A stretch of DNA of 10,608 bases from Actinomycetes bacterium (GCA_023252095.1 JAHEXN010000099.1:1-10608), one strand, 5' to 3'. Counted from the first letter of the stretch, positions 1 to 6,311 are shown. The notes: a model not told the origin generated them from the letters alone. Numbers and translations are program-made.

Positions 1-677
1 ACCCGTGCGCCGGCCTGTCCGGCGACCTGGTCGACGGCACGTTCAGCGAGGTCGAGGGCATCGGTCCGCAGAAGCAGAACAGCAAGCTCCTGCGCGTGCG
101 TATCGCCGAGCCGTTCATGGCCAAGCAGGGCTCGATGGTGGCCTACCAGGGCAACGTCGACTTCCAGTACTCCGGTGGCGGCGCGGCCAAGTTCCTCAAG
201 AAGGCCATCACGGGTGAGGGCCTGTCGCTCATGGGCGTCAGTGGCCAGGGCGACGTGTTCCTCGCCGACACCGGCAAGCACGTCCACATCCTCAAGATCA
301 ACAACGGCGGGCTGTCGGTCAACGGCAATGCGGTCCTGGCGTTCAGCTCCTCGCTGGAGTGGAACGTCGAGCGCGTCAAGGGCGGCAGCATGGTCGCTGG
401 CGGACTGTTCAACACGACCCTGCGCGGCACGGGCTGGGTCGCCATCACGACCGATGGCGAGCCCGTCGTGCTCAACCCGGCCGAGGCGCCCACGTTCGCC
501 GACGCCAACGCGCTGATCGCGTGGTCGCTCGGCCTGCAGACCTCGATCAAGTCGAGCTTCACGGCTGGCTCGCTGATCGGCCGTGGCTCGGGCGAGGCCT
601 TCCAGGTCGCGTTCCAGGGCCCCGGTTTCGTCATCGTGCAGCCCTCGGAGGGCCCGCAGGTGCCCACCGCCAGCTGA
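1..677 (+). CDS. AIM24-family protein, 3' part (5' end outside window)
   Basis: The reading frame is open from the window edge (first full codon at base 3) to TGA at 675-677, giving about 224 visible residues. The protein begins with Gly-rich beta-type sequence (GDLVDGTFSEVEG) followed by SKLLRVRIAEPFMAKQGSMV and then GGGAAKFLKKAITGEGLSLM. Alternating short beta strands and Gly turns, the 'MAKQGSMVAYQG' segment and the 'KKAITGEGL' segment are the pattern of the AIM24 family (TerD/AIM24-like beta-fold, Pfam AIM24). In yeast the family name comes from mitochondrial biogenesis. In bacteria the molecular role is not established, so no function is assigned. There is no transmembrane segment in the visible part. 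A GTG at 96 could serve as an internal start, but the upstream codons in the same frame read as conserved family sequence, so the real start lies at or before the window edge. The C-terminus ends at 'QPSEGPQVPTAS', consistent with an intact 3' end. A hairpin terminator follows directly. Confidence 0.85.
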   Translation, partial: PCAGLSGDLVDGTFSEVEGIGPQKQNSKLLRVRIAEPFMAKQGSMVAYQGNVDFQYSGGGAAKFLKKAITGEGLSLMGVSGQGDVFLADTGKHVHILKINNGGLSVNGNAVLAFSSSLEWNVERVKGGSMVAGGLFNTTLRGTGWVAITTDGEPVVLNPAEAPTFADANALIAWSLGLQTSIKSSFTAGSLIGRGSGEAFQVAFQGPGFVIVQPSEGPQVPTAS

Positions 678-687
678 TCGTCTCGCC

Positions 688-727
688 GACGCCCCCGCTC
701 CCGCCCTGTCGCGGGACCGGGGGCGTC
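688..727 (+). terminator. Long GC-rich hairpin after the AIM24 gene
   Basis: GACGCCCCCG (688-697) pairs perfectly with CGGGGGCGTC (718-727). Inside it TCCCGC (699-704) pairs with GCGGGA (711-716) around a 6-base loop, with a single C/C mismatch between the two stems. It begins 10 bases after the stop codon. There is no U-tract, which is common for actinobacterial hairpin terminators. The position and stem strength support a terminator for the AIM24 transcript. Confidence 0.8.
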
Positions 728-761
728 GTCGGCTCAGGAGCGTGAGGGGTGGCGAGTGTTC

Positions 762-868
762 CCCCAAGGCGGTGTCGCAGCCACCGAATGAGCGCTCGTA
801 CGGTGGAGAACTCACCGCTCACCCCCGTCCCGAGACGATGCGGTGGAGGATCCACCGCCCGTCCGCCC
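762..868. repeat. Intergenic repeat copy 1, made of inverted-repeat modules
   Basis: This copy aligns with 1047-1153 at a constant offset of 285 bases. In the best part (796-868 against 1081-1153) I count 65 of 73 identical bases by hand. It contains three 17-base modules with CGGTG...CACCG ends at 770-786, 801-817 and 841-857. The last is the cleanest: CGGTGGA and TCCACCG, a 7-bp stem around 3 bases. Module starts are 31 and 40 bases apart. It may be a dispersed genomic repeat or a cluster of protein-binding sites; the sequence does not decide. Confidence 0.8.
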
Positions 869-892
869 GTCCGCCCGTCCGCCCGTCCGCCG
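861..892. repeat. Tandem 8-base repeat, four units
   Basis: GTCCGCCC occurs at 861-868, 869-876 and 877-884, followed by GTCCGCCG at 885-892. It directly follows the last inverted-repeat module of copy 1. The second copy has only one related unit (TTCCGCCC at 1146-1153), so the tandem expansion is specific to copy 1 and probably arose by slippage. Confidence 0.85.
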
Positions 893-1046
893 GCCTGGGA
901 TGTCGGATCGGGAGAACGGACGCCGATGCCTCTGGTCCGTGCCGCTTTTCAGCAGGGACGGGCAGCGGTGCGTCGCCGGTGCGCTTCGGCGGACCGCTGC
1001 GTGCGGCGGGGTGTGGTGGATCTACCCCCGAAAGGGATCACACCCA

Positions 1047-1153
1047 CCCCAGGGCGGTGGATCCACCACTCTGTGGCGGCTCGTGCGGTGGAGGACTCAC
1101 CGCCCACCTCCGTCCCGAGATCATTCGGTGGAGGATCCACCGCCCTTCCGCCC
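1047..1153. repeat. Intergenic repeat copy 2, made of inverted-repeat modules
   Basis: Partner of 762-868. Modules lie at 1055-1068 (containing the perfect 12-base palindrome GGTGGATCCACC at 1056-1067), 1086-1102 and 1126-1142, with the same 31- and 40-base steps as copy 1. One further module, GGTGGATCTACC with one mismatch, lies upstream at 1015-1026, 41 bases before the next. The copy ends about 60 bases before the purS start. Confidence 0.8.
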
Positions 1154-1202
1154 CACCGCCGCCTCCGCCCCCTCCGCGTCGTCGGCTCCGGGGGCACGCG
1201 GA

Positions 1203-1208
1203 TAGACT
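1203..1208 (+). promoter_or_regulatory. -10-like hexamer placing purS as leaderless
   Basis: TAGACT fits the actinobacterial -10 pattern TANNNT and ends 7 bases before the purS ATG, so transcription would begin at or next to the start codon. No Shine-Dalgarno sequence is visible between it and the ATG, which agrees with a leaderless mRNA. I see no good -35 box at the usual distance. Confidence 0.6.
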
Positions 1209-1215
1209 TCGCCCC

Positions 1216-1458
1216 ATGCCTCGCGTGATCGTCGACGTCATGCCCAAGCCCGAGATTCTCGACCCGCAGGGGAAGGCCGTCCACGGCGCCCTCCCGCGGC
1301 TCGGCTTCCACGGCATCACCGATGTCCGCCAGGGCAAGCGCTTCGAGCTCGAGGTCGACACGACCGACGAGGCGACGCTCGCCGAGGTCGCGAAGGTCGC
1401 CGAGACGCTGCTCTCGAACCCCGTCATCGAGGACTACACCGTGCGGGTCGAGGGCTGA
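1216..1458 (+). CDS. purS: Phosphoribosylformylglycinamidine synthase subunit PurS
   Basis: 80 residues, the usual length for PurS. The protein starts MPRVIVDVMPKPEILDPQGK and carries the family's signature: beta strand, 'K-x-x-LDPQGKAV', 'LGF.GI.DVRQGKRFELEV', then a C-terminal helix and strand ending 'NPVIEDYTVRVEG'. PurS is the small dimeric part of FGAM synthase (with PurQ and PurL), the fourth step of purine synthesis, which turns FGAR, ATP and glutamine into FGAM. It is thought to help dock PurQ to PurL and pass ammonia. The ATG at 1216 is chosen because translation upstream of it is low-complexity and because a -10 hexamer sits 7 bases before it. The stop TGA overlaps the purQ ATG by one base, so the two are translationally coupled. 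Confidence 0.95.
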   Translation: MPRVIVDVMPKPEILDPQGKAVHGALPRLGFHGITDVRQGKRFELEVDTTDEATLAEVAKVAETLLSNPVIEDYTVRVEG

Positions 1459-2135
1459 TGGCGCCCAAGGTCGGTGTCGTCACGTTCCCGGGCTCGCTCG
1501 ACGACGTCGACGCGCGCCGCGCCGTGCGCATCGCGGGCGCCGAGCCCGTCGCTCTGTGGCACGGCGACCACGACCTGCAGGGCGTCGACGCGATCGTGCT
1601 GCCCGGGGGCTTCTCCTACGGCGACTACCTGCGCTGCGGCGCGATCGCCCGTTTCGCGCCGATCATGACCGAGGTCGTCGCGGCCGCGAACGCCGGCGTG
1701 CCGGTGCTCGGGATCTGCAACGGCTTCCAGATCCTGTGCGAGTCGCACCTGCTGCCCGGTGCGCTGATCCGCAACGACCACCGCACCTTCGTGTGCCGTG
1801 ACCAGCAGCTCGTGATCGAGAACGCCTCCACCGCGTGGACCTCCGACTACACCGCGGGCCAGACCGTCACGGTCCCGCTCAAGAACGGCGAGGGCGGCTT
1901 CGTCGCCGACGCCGCCACGCTCGACGCGCTCGAGGGCGAGGGTCGAGTCGTCGCCCGTTACGTCGGTGGCAACCCGAACGGCTCCCTGCGCGACATCGCC
2001 GGCATCACCAACGAGCGCGGCAACGTCGTCGGCTTGATGCCGCACCCCGAGCACGCGGTCGAGGAGCTCACGGGCCCCGGCACCGAGGGCCTGGGCTTCT
2101 TCACGTCGGCCCTGACCGCCCTGGTTGCGCGATGA
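1458..2135 (+). CDS. purQ: Phosphoribosylformylglycinamidine synthase subunit PurQ (glutaminase)
   Basis: 225 residues, standard length for bacterial small PurQ. It is a class I glutamine amidotransferase: the nucleophile elbow GICNGFQILCE places catalytic Cys at residue 87, and MPHPEHAVEE places the His/Glu pair at 196 and 198. Other family signatures are 'VTFPGS.DD.DA' at the N-terminus and 'LPGGFSYGDYLRCGAIAR' at 48-65. It hydrolyses glutamine and delivers ammonia to PurL in FGAM synthesis. The ATG at 1458 overlaps the purS stop (TGATG), and its own stop overlaps the next gene's ATG by four bases (ATGA), so purS, purQ and the small membrane gene form one transcript. PurL is not within the window. 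Confidence 0.96.
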   Translation: MAPKVGVVTFPGSLDDVDARRAVRIAGAEPVALWHGDHDLQGVDAIVLPGGFSYGDYLRCGAIARFAPIMTEVVAAANAGVPVLGICNGFQILCESHLLPGALIRNDHRTFVCRDQQLVIENASTAWTSDYTAGQTVTVPLKNGEGGFVADAATLDALEGEGRVVARYVGGNPNGSLRDIAGITNERGNVVGLMPHPEHAVEELTGPGTEGLGFFTSALTALVAR

Positions 2136-2350
2136 CGCTGTCGACGGGCGCCGCGGTCCTGCTGGTGGTCGCCGGAGCCTGGAACCTGTTCATCTGGCCG
2201 CAGTTCGCCAAGCGGATCGTCGCCGATCCCCGCTCCCGTGGCGAGAACGGCGGTCGCACGACGTTCTTCACGGTCCATGCCGTGCTGATCACGGTGTCGC
2301 TCGCCCTCGGCCTCGCGGTCGGGTTCATCGGCGTCGTCGCCTTGGTGTAG
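2132..2350 (+). CDS. Small two-TM membrane protein (SCO4848-like)
   Basis: 72 residues. Two hydrophobic helices (about 6-24 and 48-70) flank a short polar loop 'KRIVADPRSRGENGGRTTF'. The 'GAWNLFIWPQF' segment in the first helix and 'FTVHAVLITVSLALGLAVGFIG' spread over the second resemble the small actinobacterial membrane family known after SCO4848. The resemblance is from memory and the family has no known function. The start ATG overlaps the purQ stop by four bases (ATGA), indicating coupling to the purine genes. This may be simple co-transcription and not a role in purine metabolism. Confidence 0.85.
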   Translation: MTLSTGAAVLLVVAGAWNLFIWPQFAKRIVADPRSRGENGGRTTFFTVHAVLITVSLALGLAVGFIGVVALV

Positions 2351-2392
2351 AAACAGCAGAGCCCTAGTCCGCACCACGCCCGAGGGGGAGCC

Positions 2393-2671
2393 ATGGCCAC
2401 CGAGGTCCGACGCAACGACGACGCGGGACGCTACGAGATCCTGGTGGACGGAGCCGTGGCCGGCTTCACCGAGATCAAGCCGCGCGACGGCGTGCTGATC
2501 ATGCCGCACACGTTGATCGACGACGCGTACTCGGGCCAGGGCCTCGCCAAGGCCCTGGTGACGGGAGCGCTCGACGACATCCGGGCGCGCGGTGAGCGCA
2601 TCAAGCCGCTCTGCACCTACGTCCGGTCGTTCCTGGAGAAGAACCCGTCGTACGGCGACCTCGTCGTCTGA
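2393..2671 (+). CDS. YjdJ-type GNAT-fold acetyltransferase-like protein
   Basis: 92 residues, matching the compact GNAT family (Pfam Acetyltransf_CG, YjdJ-like). The visible pattern is N-terminal strands, 'H39TLIDDAYSGQGLAKALV' with the acetyl-CoA loop Gly-Gln-Gly at 48-50, then 'CTYVRSFLEKNPSY' at 74-87, the counterpart of the family's C-P-x-V...HPEY ending. Such proteins are half-size relatives of GCN5 acetyltransferases; their substrates are not known. The ATG at 2393 follows a purine-rich ribosome site (GAGGGGGAG, 2382-2390). The gene lies 42 bases after the small membrane gene and may be in the same transcript. Its TGA touches the stop of the convergent protease gene. Confidence 0.92.
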   Translation: MATEVRRNDDAGRYEILVDGAVAGFTEIKPRDGVLIMPHTLIDDAYSGQGLAKALVTGALDDIRARGERIKPLCTYVRSFLEKNPSYGDLVV

Positions 2672-4507
2672 TCAGGTGTCGGCCGACACGAAGCCGAGGG
2701 CACCGAGCAGGTTGACGTAGAGGTCGTCGGTCAGCATCTCGCCCGTGAGGCGGCCGTGCAGCTCGTGCTTCGATCCGTCGCGCAGGTTCAGCGTCAGCTT
2801 GAGCGGAAGCTTCTTGTGGAGCTCGGCGCCGGCCATGTCCTCGTAGGCGATGTGCCACGCCTCGGCCGCGAGCTGGGACGGCGCAGCCGACTGCGCCCAG
2901 GCCAGCAGGCGTCGCTTGCCGTTGTCGGTCGACTTCGGCGCCGGTGTCATCAGCAGGCCGGTCGTGAGGATCAGCAGGTCGTGGTCGACGCCGTCGACGC
3001 GGACGTTGGCGAGCCCGTCGACGATGTCGGCACCGTGGGCGTCGGCCGCTGTGCTGGCCTGCGTCCCGGCGGTGAGATCGATCCCGAGCTCGGCGAGCGC
3101 CGCCTCGGCCGGCTGGCCGGTCGCGAGGGCCCGCGCCGCGGTCGCGGAGTCGAGCGGCTCGCCCGTCGCGTCGGCGAGGGACTGGTTGTCCCAGCTGTGG
3201 GTCCAGCGTGCCGCGCCGGACGCAACCGCAGCGGCCGCGACGAGCGTGTCCACGACGTCGACCAACACCTCGTCCTGCTCGTGCGGCGGCAGGTCACCCG
3301 CCAGCGAGGCGACGAGCCGCGGTCCGTCGCCGCGTGCCAGCACCTCGGCGACGTGGGCCAGGCTCGACTCACGTCGACCGTCCAGGTGGGCCGCGGCCCG
3401 GTACACGACATCGGCACGGCGCTGCAGGGAGTCGGTCGCGATCAAGGTGGTCAGCTCGGGCCAGGGGCGGGTGGGCTTGCCGGTGCCGTCGAGCCACACG
3501 GCCGCCTCGCGGGCGGCGAGACCGGGCAGGTCGTCGAACAGCACCGCAGCGGGCCGGGTGTCAGTCACGTCGGGGGTGCTCGGCATCCGGTCCATCGCGG
3601 CGATCCGGTCGGCGATCGACGGGTGCGAGTCCCACCGCGAGGTCTCCTCGACGGGCGGTGCCGATCGGATCTCGTCGAGCGGCTCGCGCAGGTCGCGCAG
3701 CAGCTCCGCGAACCCGGTCACGTGGTCGGTTGCTGTCGGCACGTAGCCCAGCTCCCACGCGCTCCGGACGAAGGCGTTCTCGTAGTGGTCGTGGGCACGC
3801 GCGAGGGCCGGCAGCTCACGCAGGGCCGACTGCGCGGTGCGGGTGCCGACGGCTCGCACGGACAGCGCGTCGGCCTCGAGCTCCTGCCGACGGCTCAGCC
3901 CCTGCGAGGCGAGCATGTAGAGCTTGGCGTACTGCTTCAGGATCCAGCCGCTGATCTTGCCCTCGAGGCGTGTGAGCGTGTGGCTGATCGCGAGGCGGCC
4001 CCGGTAGGCCAGAGGTGCCAGGCGCGTGTGCGATCCGGAGTAGTGGCCGAGCTCGTGGGCCAGCACCGACCGGAGCTGGGCGACGTCGAGGCCCTGCACG
4101 AGCGGTGTGCCGATCAGCAGCGTCCGCTCCCCGGGGACGAGGCCGAGCAGTCGGGCCTCTTCGTAGACGGCGGCGTTGACCTCGCCGACGAGCTCGATGC
4201 GGTCGGGTCCGCGCGTGCCGGCCAGGACGGCCAGCTCGTCGACGACCCGCCACAGCTCGGGTGCCTCGGCGCGAGTCACGTCGGGGCCGGGGTCGCGGCC
4301 CGGCGCGCGGCTGGCGCTCCAGACGGCACCGCCGACGCCGATCCCGACGACGACCGCGAGGAATCCGAGCTTGACGCCCACCGCCTCGCCGCCAAGGGCG
4401 AAGGCCTGCACGGCCAGGCCGATGGTCGTGGCGACGATGGCGAGCGCGACGAGGTAGAAGCCGGCGAGCAGGGCGATGCTCAGGGCGGCGCGGAGCGTGG
4501 TCTTCAC
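2672..4507 (-). CDS. M48-family zinc metalloprotease, membrane-anchored
   Basis: 611 residues from GTG at 4507. Two transmembrane helices lie at about 9-35 and 44-64. The zinc site is H151-E-L-G-H155, and the third ligand is probably E209 in 'RRQELEADALSVRAVG', the E-x-x-A-D motif of the family. 'SHPSIADRIAAM' at 294-305 is the usual M48 ending of the catalytic domain. About 300 further residues follow (311-611) without membrane segments or a domain I recognise; this tail is unusually long compared with HtpX. Family members degrade misfolded or membrane proteins; the target here is unknown. The GTG is chosen over an ATG 40 codons upstream because GGGAGGG (4515-4521) sits 7 bases before it and the upstream residues are Arg/Trp-rich and unlike a signal. 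The gene converges on the acetyltransferase gene and diverges from the helicase gene. Confidence 0.9.
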   Translation of the reverse strand: MKTTLRAALSIALLAGFYLVALAIVATTIGLAVQAFALGGEAVGVKLGFLAVVVGIGVGGAVWSASRAPGRDPGPDVTRAEAPELWRVVDELAVLAGTRGPDRIELVGEVNAAVYEEARLLGLVPGERTLLIGTPLVQGLDVAQLRSVLAHELGHYSGSHTRLAPLAYRGRLAISHTLTRLEGKISGWILKQYAKLYMLASQGLSRRQELEADALSVRAVGTRTAQSALRELPALARAHDHYENAFVRSAWELGYVPTATDHVTGFAELLRDLREPLDEIRSAPPVEETSRWDSHPSIADRIAAMDRMPSTPDVTDTRPAAVLFDDLPGLAAREAAVWLDGTGKPTRPWPELTTLIATDSLQRRADVVYRAAAHLDGRRESSLAHVAEVLARGDGPRLVASLAGDLPPHEQDEVLVDVVDTLVAAAAVASGAARWTHSWDNQSLADATGEPLDSATAARALATGQPAEAALAELGIDLTAGTQASTAADAHGADIVDGLANVRVDGVDHDLLILTTGLLMTPAPKSTDNGKRRLLAWAQSAAPSQLAAEAWHIAYEDMAGAELHKKLPLKLTLNLRDGSKHELHGRLTGEMLTDDLYVNLLGALGFVSADT

Positions 4508-4514
4508 AGGTGTT

Positions 4515-4521
4515 CCCTCCC
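4515..4521 (-). promoter_or_regulatory. Ribosome binding site deciding the protease start
   Basis: Read on the minus strand this is GGGAGGG, a strong Shine-Dalgarno sequence 7 bases before the GTG at 4507. It supports that GTG over the longer open frame that starts at 4627. Confidence 0.85.
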
Positions 4522-4661
4522 AGGATCGCCGATCAGGATGCCACGGCACGGCCCTCCGCACGCGGGTTTTGCGGGACTCCCCGACGGCGACCGACGCGAT
4601 GCCGCACCTCGACGTGTGCCAACGCACGTCGCTCGATGGGGGTCGGCGGGCCGATCCGCGG

Positions 4662-4667
4662 TACGCT
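4662..4667 (+). promoter_or_regulatory. Candidate -10 hexamer for the helicase gene
   Basis: TACGCT fits TANNNT. If used, transcription would start near 4674 and leave a leader of roughly 130 bases before the helicase GTG. No clear -35 box is present, so this is a weak call. A TTGACA at 4722-4727 could be the -35 of a second promoter, but the bases at the correct distance (around 4745-4750) do not make a good -10. Confidence 0.35.
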
Positions 4668-4713
4668 GGTCGTGGTGGCCCACTGTTCAGTCCAATGCTG
4701 GACCCTGTGTTGA

Positions 4714-4726
4714 GTCAAAGTTTGAC
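4714..4726. promoter_or_regulatory. Perfect 13-base palindrome, candidate operator
   Basis: GTCAAA (4714-4719) and TTTGAC (4721-4726) form a perfect inverted repeat around one central G. With a single-base loop it cannot fold well as RNA, so a DNA-binding site for a dimeric regulator is the likelier reading. It overlaps the TTGACA at 4722-4727. Confidence 0.45.
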
Positions 4727-4733
4727 ACCGTCT

Positions 4734-4803
4734 CGAGGGCCCCGAAGCACCATCTCGCAGCGCGACGTCTTGTCGCGCGCCGGTGCCCGAACTCGTCTGA
4801 GAG
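4734..4803 (+). promoter_or_regulatory. Potentially structured mRNA leader of the helicase gene
   Basis: Nested complementarity is visible just before the helicase start. GCGCGAC (4760-4766) pairs with GTCGCGC (4772-4778) around a 5-base loop; GCACC (4747-4751) pairs with GGTGC (4782-4786) outside it; CGAG (4734-4737) can pair with CTCG (4792-4795) as an outer closing stem. The CTC at 4792-4794 could instead pair with GAG at 4799-4801, part of the GAGAGA ribosome-site candidate. This suggests, without proof, a leader whose fold could affect translation. No folding energy was computed. Confidence 0.4.
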
Positions 4804-4807
4804 ATAC

Positions 4808-6262
4808 GTGAACTCCACACCTGTCGACACTGCGTCGACCCCGTCCACCCTGCCCACCACCACCGGGTTCTCCGCGTACGGGCTGCCCAAGCCGCTCGTG
4901 AAGGCGCTCGCCCGTCAGGGCATCGTCGAGCCCACCCCGATCCAGCAGGTCGTCGTCCCGGCGGCCCTGTCCGGCTCGAACGTGCTCGGCCGTGCCCGCA
5001 CCGGCTCCGGCAAGACCCTGTCGTTCGGCATCCCCGTGCTCGACACCCTCGCGGGCGGCCAGCGCCGCTCGAAGGCGCCCCGCGGCCTGATCCTCGTGCC
5101 GACCCGCGAGCTCGCGACCCAGATCGAGCGCGACCTCGCCGGCATGGCCGAGGCCCTGCACCTGCGCACCATGACGGTGCTCGGCGGCATGCCGATCGGT
5201 CGTCAGGCTGCCCGCCTGCGTGACGGCGTCGACCTTGTCGTCGCCACGCCGGGCCGGCTCACCGACCTGATCGACCGCAGGGCCGTGACGCTCGACGACC
5301 TCGAGATCATCGTGCTCGACGAGGCCGACCACCTGTGCGACCTCGGCTTCTACAAGCCGATCGACGCGCTCCTGACGGCCACGCCGCGCAAGGCCCAGCG
5401 CCTTCTGCTGTCGGCCACGCTCGACGGTGACGTCGACAAGCTCGTCAAGCGCCACCTGCCCGAGCACGTCCTGCACGACGTGGCCGAGCCGCTCGTGGAG
5501 CAGGGCGAGATGACGCACCACGTCGTGGTCGCCGACCGCACCGAGAAGCTGCAGGTCGTGCGCGACCTGCTGGCCAACACGCCCCGCACGATCGTGTTCG
5601 CCCGCACCCGTCGTGGCGCTGCCCGCGTCGCGAAGCAGCTCACGCTCGCCGGCATCGAGGCGGTCGACCTGCACGGTGACCTCGACCAGCGCAAGCGCGA
5701 GCGCAACCTCGCCCGGTTCTCCTCGGGCGACGCCCAGGTCATCGTCGCGACCGACATCGCGGCGCGTGGCATCCACGTCGACGACGTGCCGCTCGTGCTG
5801 CACTTCGACGCCCCGGCCGAGCACAAGGCGTACACCCACCGCTCCGGTCGCACGGCGCGTGCGGGCGAGTCCGGCACGGTCGTCACGATGACGACGCCGG
5901 AGGACCTGCGTGACCTGCTCCAGCTGCAGCGCAAGGCCGGCGTCGTCGCCCGCCAGCACCGCCGCAACGAGCTCGCCTCGCCGTTCACGGTGGCCTCGAT
6001 GGCCACGACGGGTCGCCCCGGCGAGTCGGCCCCGGCGGCCGGCGGTCGCGGTGGCGACCACGCTTCGGGCGGTCGCTCCGGCGGCGGTCGTGGCGGCAAC
6101 GGCGGAGGAGGCAACGGTGGCGCGCGTCGCCGTCGTCCCTCGGGTGGCGGCCAGGGCGGTCGCCCGCAGTCGTCGGGTCGTCCGCAGGCGTCCGGTCGCA
6201 GCCAGGGCCAGGGCGGCCAGCAGCACCGCTCCGGCGGTCGCACCGGCGGCGCCTCGCGCTGA
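4808..6262 (+). CDS. DEAD-box RNA helicase with Gly/Arg-rich C-terminal tail
   Basis: 484 residues from GTG at 4808. All core motifs are present in order: Q motif 'GFSAYGLPKPL...EPTPIQ' (20-46), Walker A ARTGSGKT (63-70), PTREL (98-102), ATPGR (146-150), DEAD (171-174), SAT (202-204), IVFARTR (262-268), ATDIAARG (314-321) and HRSGRTARAG (344-353). It is an ATP-dependent RNA unwinding enzyme acting in the cytoplasm, typically in ribosome assembly, RNA decay or cold adaptation. From about 401 to the end the protein is a Gly/Arg/Ser/Gln tail with RGG-like runs and one RRRR, typical of nonspecific RNA binding. The start is set by GAGAGA (4799-4804) close before GTG; no ATG occurs in frame until past residue 100. 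The region just upstream may be a structured leader. I do not assign it to DeaD, RhlE or another named subgroup. Confidence 0.95.
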   Translation: MNSTPVDTASTPSTLPTTTGFSAYGLPKPLVKALARQGIVEPTPIQQVVVPAALSGSNVLGRARTGSGKTLSFGIPVLDTLAGGQRRSKAPRGLILVPTRELATQIERDLAGMAEALHLRTMTVLGGMPIGRQAARLRDGVDLVVATPGRLTDLIDRRAVTLDDLEIIVLDEADHLCDLGFYKPIDALLTATPRKAQRLLLSATLDGDVDKLVKRHLPEHVLHDVAEPLVEQGEMTHHVVVADRTEKLQVVRDLLANTPRTIVFARTRRGAARVAKQLTLAGIEAVDLHGDLDQRKRERNLARFSSGDAQVIVATDIAARGIHVDDVPLVLHFDAPAEHKAYTHRSGRTARAGESGTVVTMTTPEDLRDLLQLQRKAGVVARQHRRNELASPFTVASMATTGRPGESAPAAGGRGGDHASGGRSGGGRGGNGGGGNGGARRRRPSGGGQGGRPQSSGRPQASGRSQGQGGQQHRSGGRTGGASR

Positions 6263-6274
6263 TCCAGCAGCCCC

Positions 6275-6311
6275 CGACAGGCGGTCACCGTTCGACGGTG
6301 GCCGCCTGTCG
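6275..6311. terminator. Two-way hairpin terminator between helicase and MFS genes
   Basis: CGACAGGCGG (6275-6284) pairs perfectly with CCGCCTGTCG (6302-6311). The stem continues inward through a T-G wobble and CACCG/CGGTG to a 5-base TTCGA loop, about 16 base pairs in total. It starts 12 bases after the helicase stop. The MFS stop codon (minus strand, 6285-6287) and its last eight sense codons lie inside the hairpin, so one element can serve both convergent genes. No U-tract. Confidence 0.85.

Larger units (their letters stand above)
678..1215. other. 538-bp non-coding region upstream of purS
   Basis: No convincing gene lies here. Open frames crossing it are Pro/Arg-rich low-complexity reads on both strands without recognisable domains. 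It holds, in order, the terminator hairpin, a ~107 bp repeat copy, a four-unit tandem 8-mer, about 150 bp of unremarkable sequence, a second pair of inverted-repeat modules with the second ~107 bp copy, a C-rich stretch (about 1140-1180) and a -10-like hexamer just before purS. Confidence 0.75.

Noticed and set aside
762..1153. Could the repeats be a CRISPR array?
   Set aside because: There are only two long copies with 65/73 identity, modules are 31-41 bases apart without unique spacers of constant length, and no cas genes are present.
583..1215. Open frame fused in front of purS
   Set aside because: The translation is Pro/Arg low-complexity sequence spanning the repeats. PurS has a fixed ~80-residue length starting at 1216, with its own -10 hexamer.
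762..1215. Could the region before purS be a purine riboswitch?
   Set aside because: The candidate promoter makes purS leaderless, so the region is not in the purS mRNA, and I see no purine aptamer core.
4722..4750. TTGACA as the main helicase promoter
   Set aside because: The -35 is perfect, but no acceptable -10 lies 16-19 bases downstream; the nearest, CACCAT, is 20 bases away.
2756..4807. Apparent N-terminal extension of the helicase frame over about 680 codons
   Set aside because: The frame is open by base composition only and runs opposite the M48 protease. Helicase homology begins after the GTG at 4808.
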